Shown here piece by piece: positions 36,343-44,202 of a DNA stretch of 64,000 bases. Where the stretch lies: the NCBI RefSeq assembly GCF_005377625.1, contig NZ_CP040098.1, positions 2,965,279-3,029,278 of the forward strand. The letters are read 5' to 3'. Position 1 is the first letter of the stretch; each line of letters starts with the position of its first letter. This DNA comes from Desulfoglaeba alkanexedens ALDC (GTDB lineage Bacteria > Desulfobacterota > Syntrophobacteria > Syntrophobacterales > DSM-9756). Under the pieces are notes generated by a model that saw only the letters and a program-made list of their open reading frames with translations, made no database searches and was not told the origin of the DNA. The translations under genes and the position numbers were made by a program.

Positions 36343-36936
36343 TCACTGCATCTGGATCATGCCGCTGAAACCCACGAACGAAAGGGCCATCAGGCCCGCC
36401 ACGATGAGGCTCAATCCCGCGCCTTCCAGCGCCTTCGGGACGGGCGCCTTCCTCAATTTTTCCCGGATGCCGCCCAGGGCCACGATGGCGAGCATCCACC
36501 CCAGGCCGCCCCCGAACCCATAGGCCACGGACTGGACGAAGGTGTATTCCCGGATGACCATGAAGAGGCACACGCCCAGGATGGCGCAGTTGACGGTGAT
36601 GAGCGGCAGGAAGACGCCGAGCACCACGTAAAGGAGCGGCGAGTAGCGTTCGATGACCATTTCCACCAGCTGTACGAAGGCGGCGATCACCACGATGAAG
36701 ATGATGAACCGGAAGGAGACGAGATCGAATGGCACCAGGATGTAGTGGTACACGAGGTGATTGATCCCGGTGGTGCAGGCCATGACGAAGGTCACAGCGA
36801 GCCCCAGCCCCACCGAAGACTTCACTTCCCGGCTGATGGCGAGAAACGAGCACATGCCGAGGAAGTTGGTCAGCAGGATGTTGTTGGTGAAAATCGCCGC
36901 GAAGAAGATGACCGGGGCGCTCACGCCGGTTTCCAT
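36343..36936 (-). CDS. RnfA/NqrE family membrane subunit
   Basis: A 197-residue protein with six membrane helices. Signatures are FTNNILLTNFLGMCSFLAIS, which carries the Asn-Cys/Gly-Cys half-site for the intramembrane iron, and PLITVNCAILGVCLFM with the second Cys. RnfA/NqrE and RnfE/NqrD form an inverted pair in the membrane that holds a Fe or 2Fe-2S centre and moves electrons across. Start ATG preceded by AAGGA. An in-frame extension to 37164 is antisense-like shadow of rnfE and is rejected. Confidence 0.93.
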   Translation of the reverse strand: METGVSAPVIFFAAIFTNNILLTNFLGMCSFLAISREVKSSVGLGLAVTFVMACTTGINHLVYHYILVPFDLVSFRFIIFIVVIAAFVQLVEMVIERYSPLLYVVLGVFLPLITVNCAILGVCLFMVIREYTFVQSVAYGFGGGLGWMLAIVALGGIREKLRKAPVPKALEGAGLSLIVAGLMALSFVGFSGMIQMQ

Positions 36937-36965
36937 GGTTTTTCCTTTCCGATGAATGAACGCGA

Positions 36966-37574
36966 TCACGCCTTTTTCTTTTCGCCGCTCCAGCTCAGGG
37001 CCACCCAGATGAAAAGTCCCAGCATGAAGAACCCGCCGGGTGCCATGACCATGATCACCCAATTGGTCCAGGCGTCCGGCATGACCCGAAGCCCGAAGAC
37101 GGTTCCGAACCCCAAAAGCTCCCGGATGAAGGCGATGGTGAGCAGCACGAAGGCGTAGCCGCACCCCGACGCGACGCCGTCCAGGAATGACGGCCAGACA
37201 GCGTTGTTTCGGGCGAAGCCTTCACACCGGCCCATGATGATGCAGTTGGTGATGATGAGGCCCACGTACGGGCCGAGCGCCTCGCTGATGTCGGGAAGGT
37301 AGGCCTTGAGGGCGATATCTACGATCATGACGTAGGAGGCGATGATGAGCACCTGTACCATCATCCGGATGCGGGCCGGCGTCACTTTCCGGAGCAGGGA
37401 CACAGTGACGTTGGACATGGCGGTCACGAAGATGAGACTCACCCCCATGATGAAGGTGTTGAGGAGTAGGTTCGTGACCGCGAGCGCCGAACAGATGCCC
37501 AGGACCTGCCGGAAGACGGGGTTTTCATCCCAGAGGCCTTTGCGGAAGATGGCTGAGGCGGTTTCGCGCGCCAT
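36966..37574 (-). CDS. RnfE/NqrD family membrane subunit
   Basis: A 202-residue protein with six membrane helices. Motifs are NPVFRQVLGICSALAVTNLL, holding the first conserved Cys, and LIITNCIIMGRCEGFARNNA, holding the second. Pairs with the RnfA/NqrE subunit encoded next. The C-terminus is charged (SGEKKKA). Distinguishing RnfE from NqrD by eye is not safe; the companion NqrF-type protein favours the Nqr side. Confidence 0.92.
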   Translation of the reverse strand: MARETASAIFRKGLWDENPVFRQVLGICSALAVTNLLLNTFIMGVSLIFVTAMSNVTVSLLRKVTPARIRMMVQVLIIASYVMIVDIALKAYLPDISEALGPYVGLIITNCIIMGRCEGFARNNAVWPSFLDGVASGCGYAFVLLTIAFIRELLGFGTVFGLRVMPDAWTNWVIMVMAPGGFFMLGLFIWVALSWSGEKKKA

Positions 37575-37700
37575 GAAGCGGAAACTCCTTGCATCGGGTG
37601 TTTGAGGGTCCGCGGACCCGGTGGTCCGCGAAAAGGCGGTTCTTCACGCACTTTCCCGGTCACAGGTCACAGGCGCAGCGAGCGGATTCGCCGCGGTGTT

Positions 37701-38441
37701 TCATGCCCCCACGGGGCACTCAAAGCGACAGGAAAAGGAACGCCTCGAAATAGGGACCCCGGGATGGGTTCGAGCTCGTCCTCTTCCGGCCGTGTCCCGC
37801 CCGCCGCTCAACCGGGTTTTGTTGGCTTCGATCCAAGCCAGGTACTCTTTCAAGTTGCGGTTCAAAAACACTTCCAGCCGCCGGCTTGTTTCAGTCGCGC
37901 CGGTGACGGCGTCCACCTCGTTGGGTTGGTCCGCGGTTCCGGGCGGGCGGAGTTCGAAGTAGTTCCCGCCGGGTTCCGGTGCCATCAAGGGTTTGCCCTT
38001 GAACTGGTCCTGGAACCAGGCCTCGGTGATGCGCCCGCCGAGCCCCGGGGTTTCGCTGTGGCTGTAGAAGGCGATCCCCAGGACCGTTTTCAATTCGGGG
38101 TCCACGGCCATCATGCCCCGGATCGAGCCCCAAAAACCGGGGCCGTAGAGGGGGAAAGCATACCCCGTCACGGCGCCGTCTTCGTTTCGAGCCACATACA
38201 GCGTTTTCCCGTCTTCGGCGACAGTGGTCACGCGTTGGGAAAAAATGCGGACCACCGTCTCCTTTTCCGCGTCGGGAGGCACGGGCACCTGGAGCACTCG
38301 GAGGATGATGCCCTGGAGTTTGATCTGTTCGTTCAGTTCGATCCGTTCCGCATTGAGGACGTAAATTCCGGCCACCAGCGACATGAACACAAGGGACACG
38401 GCGAACATGTAAACGACGGAAAAGGCGCGGCTTGGATTCAT
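37701..38441 (-). CDS. RnfG/NqrC family FMN-binding subunit
   Basis: A 246-residue protein with one N-terminal helix (about 8-28) and a periplasmic FMN domain. The covalent-FMN Thr should be Thr183 in DAVTGATETSRR. GIAFYSHSETPGLGGRI is the conserved G-x-T/S-x-x-x-x-x-E-T-P-G-L-G element. The region after the helix (ERIELNEQIKLQGIILRVL) reads more like NqrC than RnfG. The ATG overlaps the rnfD/nqrB stop (ATGA). The last 30 residues are an Arg/Ser/Gly-rich tail not expected in the family. 126 bp separate it from the next gene, including the palindrome GGGTCCGCGGACCC. Confidence 0.9.
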   Translation of the reverse strand: MNPSRAFSVVYMFAVSLVFMSLVAGIYVLNAERIELNEQIKLQGIILRVLQVPVPPDAEKETVVRIFSQRVTTVAEDGKTLYVARNEDGAVTGYAFPLYGPGFWGSIRGMMAVDPELKTVLGIAFYSHSETPGLGGRITEAWFQDQFKGKPLMAPEPGGNYFELRPPGTADQPNEVDAVTGATETSRRLEVFLNRNLKEYLAWIEANKTRLSGGRDTAGRGRARTHPGVPISRRSFSCRFECPVGA

Positions 38442-39424
38442 GAGACCGCCTCCGCCTTGTTGCGTTCTTTCAGGGCTTTGACCGCCAAGTCCAGAACCGG
38501 AACGAAGGTGTTCATGAAAAGCACCGAAAACATGACGCCTTCGGAAAAGTTGGCGAACCGGCGCAGCACGATGACGAGGGCTCCGATCACGATCCCGTAG
38601 ATCCATTGGGCCGGCTTGGTTTTGGGGCCGCTGATGGGTTCCGTCACCACGAAGAAGGCGCCGAAAAGAAAGGATCCGGCCAGGAGATAGGACAACGGGT
38701 CCGGGACGCCGGGAATGCCCACGAGATAGAGGATCCCGCCCATGGCGGCGCCGCCGATGAGGGGCGCCACCACAAGGCGCCACTGAGCGGTCCTGGTGTA
38801 GAGGAGGTACGCACCTCCGAGAAGAATCAGGAACGCGCTCGTTTCACCCAAAGCCCCGGAGACGTTTCCCCAAAAGAGCCGTTCCATGGCAACGGTGTCG
38901 CCCGCCTTGAGGAGTTGCAGCGGGGTGGCCGTCGTGACGGCGTCCACTCCGGGCGCCCAGGCCGCAGCGCCGCCGAGGAAGCCCGGAAAGGGTTCCACCC
39001 AGCGGTTGGTGAGCGCGATGGGAAACGAGATGTAGACGAAGCATCGGCCCACCATGGCGGGGTTGTAGATGTTGAAGCCGAACCCGCCGAAAACCATCTT
39101 TCCGAACACGATGCCGAAGACCATGCCGACAGCGGCGATCCAGTAAGGCACCGTCGGAGGGAGACTCAGGGCGTAGATGAGCGCGGAAACCAGCACGGCG
39201 GACGTCACGGGCTTTCCCTGCCGGAGAGTGAACGCCGCTTCAGTCGCGACCGCAAAGACCAGCGAGACGGCGGTCACCGCCAGGGCCCGAAATCCGAAGA
39301 AATAGACCGATCCCAGAAGGCAGGGCAGCAGCGCGGCGACCATCCGGATCATGATGGGTTGCTTCTGGAAAAGGCGCTTGGGCGGGGGAGGCCGGCCGGT
39401 CCCTTTCCGTGATTGGTTTTCCAT
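38438..39424 (-). CDS. RnfD/NqrB family membrane subunit
   Basis: A 328-residue polytopic protein with about eight to ten helices. The FMN-attachment motif appears as DAVTTATPL with Thr167 in the expected place; GFNIYNPAMVGRCFVYISFP and VTEPISGPKTKPAQWIYGI are family signatures. Length is that of RnfD rather than the longer NqrB, whose extra N-terminus binds quinone. First gene of the operon. No NqrA or RnfC precedes it: upstream is repeat DNA and then slyD on the other strand. Confidence 0.9.
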   Translation of the reverse strand: MENQSRKGTGRPPPPKRLFQKQPIMIRMVAALLPCLLGSVYFFGFRALAVTAVSLVFAVATEAAFTLRQGKPVTSAVLVSALIYALSLPPTVPYWIAAVGMVFGIVFGKMVFGGFGFNIYNPAMVGRCFVYISFPIALTNRWVEPFPGFLGGAAAWAPGVDAVTTATPLQLLKAGDTVAMERLFWGNVSGALGETSAFLILLGGAYLLYTRTAQWRLVVAPLIGGAAMGGILYLVGIPGVPDPLSYLLAGSFLFGAFFVVTEPISGPKTKPAQWIYGIVIGALVIVLRRFANFSEGVMFSVLFMNTFVPVLDLAVKALKERNKAEAVS

Positions 39425-39817
39425 GGCGGCTGGAACACCTCCGTGAAGGCGAGCGCGAACAACTGCTGGAAGGACCCGATTCCTAGTGGAACACCTTTAC
39501 AACTAATCCAAAACCGAGGATCTTTCAAGGAGACTGTCCGCCCTACCCATCGGCCCGATTTTCCGTTATCGGTAGGAGGGGGCTTGCCCGCGACCCGTAA
39601 AACCGGCAATGCCCCGGTGAGCCTGATCGCCGGCAAGCCGGCTCCTACAAAAGCAACCGCGGTCGTTGTAGGAGCGGCGCCCCCGCCGCGATGAGCCAAC
39701 GTTTCGATGGCGGACTCCCGAATTTTGCTCACCGTTCCTTGACTTCGACCCATCGACAGACTAGGTTCAGCGTGAGAGAACTCATGACCCGAAGACTCAT
39801 TGTGGAAGGAGATCTAA
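39425..39817. other. Divergent gap between the redox-pump operon and slyD, with repeats
   Basis: Positions 39425-39540 may contain the operon promoter, but no convincing -35/-10 pair was seen. Positions 39575-39652 hold the GCCGGC-family repeat (GTAGGAGGGGGCTTGCCCGC ... CGCCGGCAAGCCGGCTCCTA). Positions 39667-39700 hold the GGAGCGGCGCCCCCGCCGCG repeat also seen near 6791 and 50050. A slyD promoter candidate follows. Confidence 0.65.
39739..39767 (+). promoter_or_regulatory. Possible sigma-70 promoter of slyD
   Basis: TTGACT (39739-39744), 17-bp spacer, TAGGTT (39762-39767). The -35 is good and the -10 weak. About 50 bp ahead of the slyD ATG. Confidence 0.4.
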
Positions 39818-40294
39818 ATGAAAAGAGTGGAAAGCGGCCATTTTGTCAAGGTGCATTACACGGGGAAATTCGACAGCGGCGAAGTCTTCGATTCGAGCGA
39901 AGGGTGCCAGCCGCTGGAAGTTCAGGTGGGCTCGGGGCAGGTGATCCCTGCCTTCGAGGACGCGCTGGTCGGAATGGCCGTGAACGAGAAGAAGACCTTC
40001 AGGGTCGAACCGGAGGAAGCCTACGGTGATCGGGACGAAGGCCTGCATCACACGCTTTCCCGCGCAGACCTTCCGCCCAACTACGAACCCCAGGTGGGGG
40101 AACTCCTGGCGCTGAGGACTCCCGACGACCAGCGGGTGTACGCCACCGTCGCGAAGGTCACCGACCAGGACATCGTGATCGATTTAAACCACGTACTTGC
40201 GGGGAAGGCCTTGAACTTCGACGTGGAAGTGGTGGAAATCAACGACCAGGCGTCGCCGCAACAAGGCTGCGACTGCGGGTGTTCCTGTTGTTAA
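39818..40294 (+). CDS. slyD: FKBP-type peptidyl-prolyl isomerase SlyD
   Basis: A 158-residue FKBP-fold protein. VKVHYTGKFDSGEVFDSSEG and PEEAYGDRDEGLHHTLSRAD belong to the isomerase domain, which has the inserted IF chaperone loop (about 75-125) of SlyD. It ends in a Cys cluster, GCDCGCSCC (six Cys in the last nine residues). In E. coli the His/Cys-rich SlyD tail binds nickel and assists hydrogenase maturation; here the tail is short and Cys-only. Genomic proximity to a nickel transporter is loose (23 kb). Confidence 0.92.
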   Translation: MKRVESGHFVKVHYTGKFDSGEVFDSSEGCQPLEVQVGSGQVIPAFEDALVGMAVNEKKTFRVEPEEAYGDRDEGLHHTLSRADLPPNYEPQVGELLALRTPDDQRVYATVAKVTDQDIVIDLNHVLAGKALNFDVEVVEINDQASPQQGCDCGCSCC

Positions 40295-40326
40295 TCCCGG
40301 GGATGACCTTCCAGTCCGTTGGGAAT

Positions 40327-40361
40327 GCCACAGGGCCGGTGCCGCAGCGCCGCCCTGTGGC
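40327..40361. terminator. Possible bidirectional hairpin between slyD and ppiC-type gene
   Basis: GCCACAGGGC (40327-40336) pairs perfectly with GCCCTGTGGC (40352-40361) around a 15-nt loop, in the gap between convergent genes. No T-tract follows on either side, so any termination would not be of the classical intrinsic kind. Confidence 0.35.
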
Positions 40362-40543
40362 TGAGAAGTCGCCGCCTCGGCCGCTTTCGGCGGCGCGGCT
40401 GAAGCCCTTCATTCCATGGAGTGCGCCCTTCGGGTCCCTGGGAAATCGCCGCGTCGATCGTCGTGTGCCGAAAGGTTCCGGCAGCATCCCGACGGTAAAC
40501 AGGGTATGCGGTATTCGACCGGCCTGTTCTCGGTCGGGGATCC

Positions 40544-41536
40544 TCAGGGCTTTTCCGGCGGGGTCCTCTCGATCTTGGCTTTAGCCTTGAGGGCTTCCAC
40601 GTATTCGCCCGCCTGTTTCTTTATTTCTTCCTGCTTGAGGTGGTTCGCGAGGCGTTCTTTCACTTCGTCGTAGCTCGCCGTCGAAGCTTCGGCCCGTTCC
40701 GTCACCTTGATGATGTGGTAGCCGAACTGGGTTTCGACGATATCGCTCACTTCACCCGGTTTCAAGGCGAAGGCGGCTTCTTCGAAAGGCTTCACCATCT
40801 GGCCCCGGCGGAAAAAACCCAGGTCGCCGCCTTTCTGAGCGCTGGGGCACTGGGAATGGGCCTTGGCCAGTTCCGCAAAGTCCTCACCCGCGTTCACCCG
40901 CTTCTGGATGTCCTTGATCTTTTTCATGGCGGCATCCCGGTCGGCCTGGGAGGCGTCCTCTGCCACCGTGACCAGGATGTGGCTGGCTCGAACCCTTTCC
41001 GGCTGCTTGAACATTTCTTGATGCGCGTCGTAGAAGGCCTTGGTTTCTTCGTCCGAAACGGTGACCTTTCCGGCGACTTCCTTGTCCACCAGCTGCCGGA
41101 TCGCAGAATCCCGGGTCATCTCGTCCTTGATGCCTTCTTCGGTGAGATTCATCTGCTGCATGGCCGCCTGAAACTGTGCTTCATCCGGGAACCGGCTCTT
41201 GATGGCCTCCATCTGTTCCGCCACCGCCGCTTCGTCCGTCTTGATACCCTGTTTCATGCTTTCCTGGTACAGAAGTTCCCGGCTGATGAGTGCGTCCAGC
41301 ACGTCGCTTTTGAGCTGCTCCAGCTGGGCGGGGTCTACGGGCTGTCCCATTTGCATCATGCGGCTTTCGATCCGGGTCAGTTCCTGTTCATAAAGCGTTC
41401 GGCTGATGGCTTTGCCGTTGACTACGGCCACCGTTTCGGAGTCGCCGGCCTTATCTTGAGCGCCCGCGAAAGTCGCTACGGCAAGTGCGGCGAAAAGGAA
41501 AACCGCGATGGTGATCCATCCTCTGTGGTTCGTCAT
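40544..41536 (-). CDS. Exported parvulin-type peptidyl-prolyl isomerase (PpiC/SurA/PrsA-like)
   Basis: A 330-residue exported protein. There is a signal peptide (residues 1-26, ITIAVFLFAALAVATFAGAQ), an N-terminal SurA_N-like helical chaperone region (VNGKAISRTLYEQELTRIES ... DALISRELLYQ), a parvulin domain (RASHILVT, FAELAKAHSQCPSAQKGGDL, GFFRRGQMVKPFEEAAF, FGYHIIKVTE) and a C-terminal helix. It should help fold outer-membrane or periplasmic proteins. The ATG at 41536 has GGAAGGAGA upstream; the in-frame extension to 41599 would run through the csp terminator and is rejected. Confidence 0.92.
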   Translation of the reverse strand: MTNHRGWITIAVFLFAALAVATFAGAQDKAGDSETVAVVNGKAISRTLYEQELTRIESRMMQMGQPVDPAQLEQLKSDVLDALISRELLYQESMKQGIKTDEAAVAEQMEAIKSRFPDEAQFQAAMQQMNLTEEGIKDEMTRDSAIRQLVDKEVAGKVTVSDEETKAFYDAHQEMFKQPERVRASHILVTVAEDASQADRDAAMKKIKDIQKRVNAGEDFAELAKAHSQCPSAQKGGDLGFFRRGQMVKPFEEAAFALKPGEVSDIVETQFGYHIIKVTERAEASTASYDEVKERLANHLKQEEIKKQAGEYVEALKAKAKIERTPPEKP

Positions 41537-41559
41537 GAGACATCTCCTTCCGTGAAAAG

Positions 41560-41592
41560 AAAAAAGGCACCCCAGAACATTTCCAGAGTGCC
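41560..41592 (-). terminator. Intrinsic terminator of the cold-shock gene
   Basis: On the minus strand GGCACTC and GGGTGCC close a hairpin (one T-G wobble) immediately followed by six T. It lies 26 bp past the csp stop and just upstream of the ppiC-type gene. Confidence 0.8.
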
Positions 41593-41617
41593 TCGGCATC
41601 CGGTTTGAAGGCGCGCC

Positions 41618-41821
41618 TCAGCCCAATCGCTTGACTCGAACGGCCTGAGGTCCCTTCGGGCTTTCGCCGATTTCGAAGCTCACGCTTTCCCCTTCCGAAA
41701 GGGTCCGAAAGCCTTCCCCTTCGATGCCCGAGAAGTGGACGAAAACGTCACCGTGAGTCTCAGATTCAATAAACCCGTATCCCTTCTTTTCGTTGAACCA
41801 TTTGACTCGGCCCTGCAGCAT
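41618..41821 (-). CDS. Cold-shock domain protein (CspA family)
   Basis: A 67-residue OB-fold protein with RNP1 KGYGFIES and RNP2 DVFVHFSGI, starting [12 protein letters not shown]. It binds single-stranded RNA/DNA and melts mRNA structure. The ribosome binding site (AAAAAGGAG) is strong, and an intrinsic terminator follows, so it is a one-gene unit. No cold-box leader was recognised upstream. Confidence 0.96.
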   Translation of the reverse strand: MLQGRVKWFNEKKGYGFIESETHGDVFVHFSGIEGEGFRTLSEGESVSFEIGESPKGPQAVRVKRLG

Positions 41822-42044
41822 AAGCGAACTCCTTTTTTTCTAGAACTCAAGCAGCTCGTCGGGTGTTACTTTGGAGACATCCACGGGATTGCTTCGCTCA
41901 TGCGAAAGGCCAATTCTCGATGGACCCCAAGAAACGGACCTCAACGCGCCGTCTACGAAGAGGCTTCGGAACCCGCTCCGAAGCCCTACCAACAAACGAC
42001 GCCATTTTCTAACGCAGAGGTTTCGGCAAAGCAAGCGGATTTTT

Positions 42045-42300
42045 TTTGATGCGAAGCGCCTGCACCGCACGGTGTAGGTGAGCGCGAAGTCGCCTCCGGC
42101 CCCGATCCCCTGTAGGACCCGGAAGCCGATGAGCCGGGTCATGGACTGGGACGCCCCAGGAAGGACGGAGCGCAACACGAAAGTTCCTGTGGCGACGGGG
42201 GAAAATCCTTTGCTATGATGGAACACAAGAAACTTCCCGAAGATGGGAAGGGCCACGGCGCGAGTGAGCAGATAGAAGTTGGAAGTGCCGTTCGTAAACC
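42045..42300 (-). pseudogene. Fragment of an MFS drug-efflux-type transporter
   Basis: The minus-strand frame reads NFYLLTRAVALPIFGK, then TGTFVLRSVLPGASQSMTRL, IGFRVLQGIGAGG. This closely follows the conserved second and third helices of DHA2 (EmrB/QacA) transporters, where LTSTV..PIYGKLSDLYGR..., GSVLCG.AQSM.QLI.FRALQGIGAGG is typical. The D-x-x-G-R-R motif between them is lost, there is no start, and similarity ends after about 80 residues. So it is a degraded internal fragment of a gene normally 450-500 codons long. Confidence 0.55.
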
Positions 42301-42440
42301 GCCCCTACGGGAAAAAGCGGACACTCAAGCTCCAAAGGCGTGGGGGGTATTATCAGGCAGCTTCCAACGGCCGCGAAGCCATCGAGGTGACGATCTTGGC
42401 CCGCCGTTTCCGGGAATTCAACTTCCGGCGCCGGGCGTAG
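42285..42440 (+). CDS. Possible small basic protein (51 aa)
   Basis: A GTG-initiated frame with GGAA upstream, ending at TAG 42438-42440. The product is strongly basic (PYGKKRTLKLQRRGGYYQAA; LARRFREFNFRRRA) and has amino-acid composition more protein-like than random. No family recognised, and the weak start makes it uncertain. Lies 66 bp upstream of gph. Confidence 0.2.
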   Translation: MPFVNRPYGKKRTLKLQRRGGYYQAASNGREAIEVTILARRFREFNFRRRA

Positions 42441-42506
42441 CGGAAGCGCCATGCCTGGAAGGTTCCCGGGGAGCTCCGGCGGTTCCAACGGAAAGGTGAA
42501 CGACCC

Positions 42507-43160
42507 ATGACGTTTCGAGCGGTGATTTTCGATCTGGACGGAACGCTTCTCGACACCCTCCAGGATATCTCGGATTCCATGAACGCGGTGCTCCGATCTC
42601 ACGGTTGGCCGGAACACGACCGGGAGACCTACAGGACCTGGGTGGGCGACGGCGCGGAAAACCTGGTCCTGCGGGCGATCCCCGAAGCCGCGCGTACCCC
42701 GGAAGCCGTGCGCGAAGGTGTCAGGGCGTATCGCGAGGAATATGAGCGGCGCTGGGCTTCCAACACCCGCCCTTACCCGGGCGTCGCCGAACTGCTGGAT
42801 GGTTTCCTGGAAAAAGGGTTCAGCCTCGCGGTTTTGAGCAACAAGGGGGAGGAGTTCACGCAAACGATGGTCCGTGGACTGCTCGCGCGTTGGGGCTTCC
42901 GGGATATCCGCGGCGCTCGGCCCGGGAGTCCCTTGAAGCCGGATCCTTCCGCGGCGTTCCAGGTGGCGGCGAACCTGGGAGTGGATCCTTCGGAATGCCT
43001 CTTTTTCGGGGATAGCGATTTAGACATGGAAACGGCGCGCCGGGCGGGCATGTTCGGCATCGGAGTCCTGTGGGGGTTTCGCGGCCCGGAGGAACTGGCT
43101 CAGGCGGGGGCCCGGCTGCTGGTGAAGGACCCGCGTTCTTTCGTCCCCTTTATTCCTTGA
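42507..43160 (+). CDS. gph: HAD-family phosphoglycolate phosphatase-like hydrolase
   Basis: A 217-residue HAD subfamily IA protein. Motif I is FDLDGTLLDTL (Asp9/Asp11), a helical C1 cap occupies about 18-85, motif II is AVLSNK, the motif III Lys is in LKPDP, and motif IV is FFGDSDLDMETA. The cap and FDLDGTLLDT...D fit Gph, which removes phosphate from 2-phosphoglycolate formed in DNA repair; other small phosphate esters are possible. Next to nth, also a repair gene, which mildly supports this. Confidence 0.85.
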   Translation: MTFRAVIFDLDGTLLDTLQDISDSMNAVLRSHGWPEHDRETYRTWVGDGAENLVLRAIPEAARTPEAVREGVRAYREEYERRWASNTRPYPGVAELLDGFLEKGFSLAVLSNKGEEFTQTMVRGLLARWGFRDIRGARPGSPLKPDPSAAFQVAANLGVDPSECLFFGDSDLDMETARRAGMFGIGVLWGFRGPEELAQAGARLLVKDPRSFVPFIP

Positions 43161-43172
43161 GGAGTTTCGCAA

Positions 43173-43877
43173 GTGGCAGGTGATCTTCGGACCGAACGTG
43201 CCGGGAAAATCATGGACGCCCTCGTTGCCGTCTACGGGGTCCGACCCTGGAACTGGCACACCCGGCAGCCTCCCTTTCACGTGCTCGTGGGCACGATCCT
43301 TTCGCAGCGCACCCGTGATGAAAAAACGGACCTGGCGGCTCGAGCCGTTCTCGAACGGTTTCCCGATCCGGCAAGCCTCGCGGCGGCTTCCCTGGAAACC
43401 GTGGAGGCTTTGGTTCGCCCCGCCAATTTCTATCGTACCAAGGCCCGGAGGCTCCGTGAGGCGGCGGCGATCCTATGCCGGCGGTACGGCGGCAGAGTGC
43501 CGGAAAGCCTCGAAGAGCTCACGGCGCTTCCGGGGGTGGGGCGCAAGACGGCCAACTGCGTGCTGGTCTACGGTTTCGGGAAGGCGGCGCTCCCGGTCGA
43601 TGTTCACGTCCACCGGATTGCTAACCGGCTGGGGCTCGTCCGGACGCGCACCCCCGAAGAAACGGAACGGGAACTGTGGGAGATCGTCCCGGATCGGCAT
43701 CGGCTTCTGGTAAACGAACTCCTGGTCAAACACGGGCAGACCCTTTGCGGGCCGAGAAACCCTCGATGCGTGGAGTGCCCGGTGAACGCGCTTTGCTCGG
43801 CCGGAAGCGGCGGGCTGAAAGACGAAGGCAGGGCTCAGGAAGCGCGAAGGGGGCGGAACGGCCGGGATTCACTGTAG
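43173..43877 (+). CDS. nth: Endonuclease III (DNA glycosylase/AP lyase)
   Basis: A 234-residue HhH-GPD enzyme. ILSQRTRDEKT is the N-terminal signature. The helix-hairpin-helix LPGVGRKTANCVL carries the catalytic Lys, the catalytic Asp is in LPVDVHVHRIANRLG, and the 4Fe-4S loop is C-x6-C-x2-C-x5-C (CGPRNPRCVECPVNALC). It excises oxidised pyrimidines and nicks the abasic site. The start is a GTG 12 bp after gph. The last 30 residues are Gly/Arg/Glu-rich and not part of the fold. Confidence 0.95.
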   Translation: MAGDLRTERAGKIMDALVAVYGVRPWNWHTRQPPFHVLVGTILSQRTRDEKTDLAARAVLERFPDPASLAAASLETVEALVRPANFYRTKARRLREAAAILCRRYGGRVPESLEELTALPGVGRKTANCVLVYGFGKAALPVDVHVHRIANRLGLVRTRTPEETERELWEIVPDRHRLLVNELLVKHGQTLCGPRNPRCVECPVNALCSAGSGGLKDEGRAQEARRGRNGRDSL

Positions 43878-44202
43878 CGGTCGGTTTCCCCTTCCCCTTG
43901 TTTCCAAGCTCCAGCTTGGAAACAAGGGGAAGGGGATGTTGGAGCTTGGGAACAAGGGGAAACGCCAACTGGAGAGCCGTGTGCGGGAGAACCGCAGGCA
44001 CGGTTCGGGGGGCGGGGAGAGCTTCGGCTCTTCCCGACCCCTATCTGATAACGGAAAATCGGGCCGGCCTCCGTAGAAGCCGGCTTGCCTGCCTGCCGGT
44101 AGGCAGGCACGTCAGGGTCCCACTTTCATCAGCTCTCTTGTGCTTCAAGCCTGTCCCCGAAACGACGAAGGGGGGCGGTTTTCGGGGATCTTTGAAGGGC
44201 CC
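43878..44202. repeat. Repeat-bearing gap after nth
   Basis: Positions 43900-43955 carry palindromic TTTCCAAGCTCCAGCTTGGA repeats (a decayed copy of the GTTCCCAAGC family). Positions 44037-44112 carry the GCCGGC family (CCTATCTGATAACGGAAAAT ... GCCGGCTTGCCTGCCTGCCG). No gene supported. Confidence 0.7.

Larger units (their letters stand above)
41822..42506. other. Gap between csp and gph: MFS relic and a possible small ORF
   Basis: This 685-bp stretch has no intact gene of normal length. Positions about 42045-42300 on the minus strand hold an MFS transporter remnant. Positions 42285-42440 on the plus strand hold a 51-codon basic ORF of doubtful status. Positions 41822-42045 show nothing recognisable apart from the csp promoter region, which is AT-richer near 41822-41840. 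Confidence 0.6.

Noticed and set aside
35200-37158. A 652-codon plus-strand reading frame
   Set aside because: Antisense across the NqrF-type and RnfA/NqrE genes; His/Asp-rich shadow typical of reversed GC-rich genes.
40295-40543. Coding region between slyD and the parvulin gene
   Set aside because: Only short frames without ribosome binding sites; the region is dominated by a 10-bp-stem hairpin and GC-rich unique sequence.
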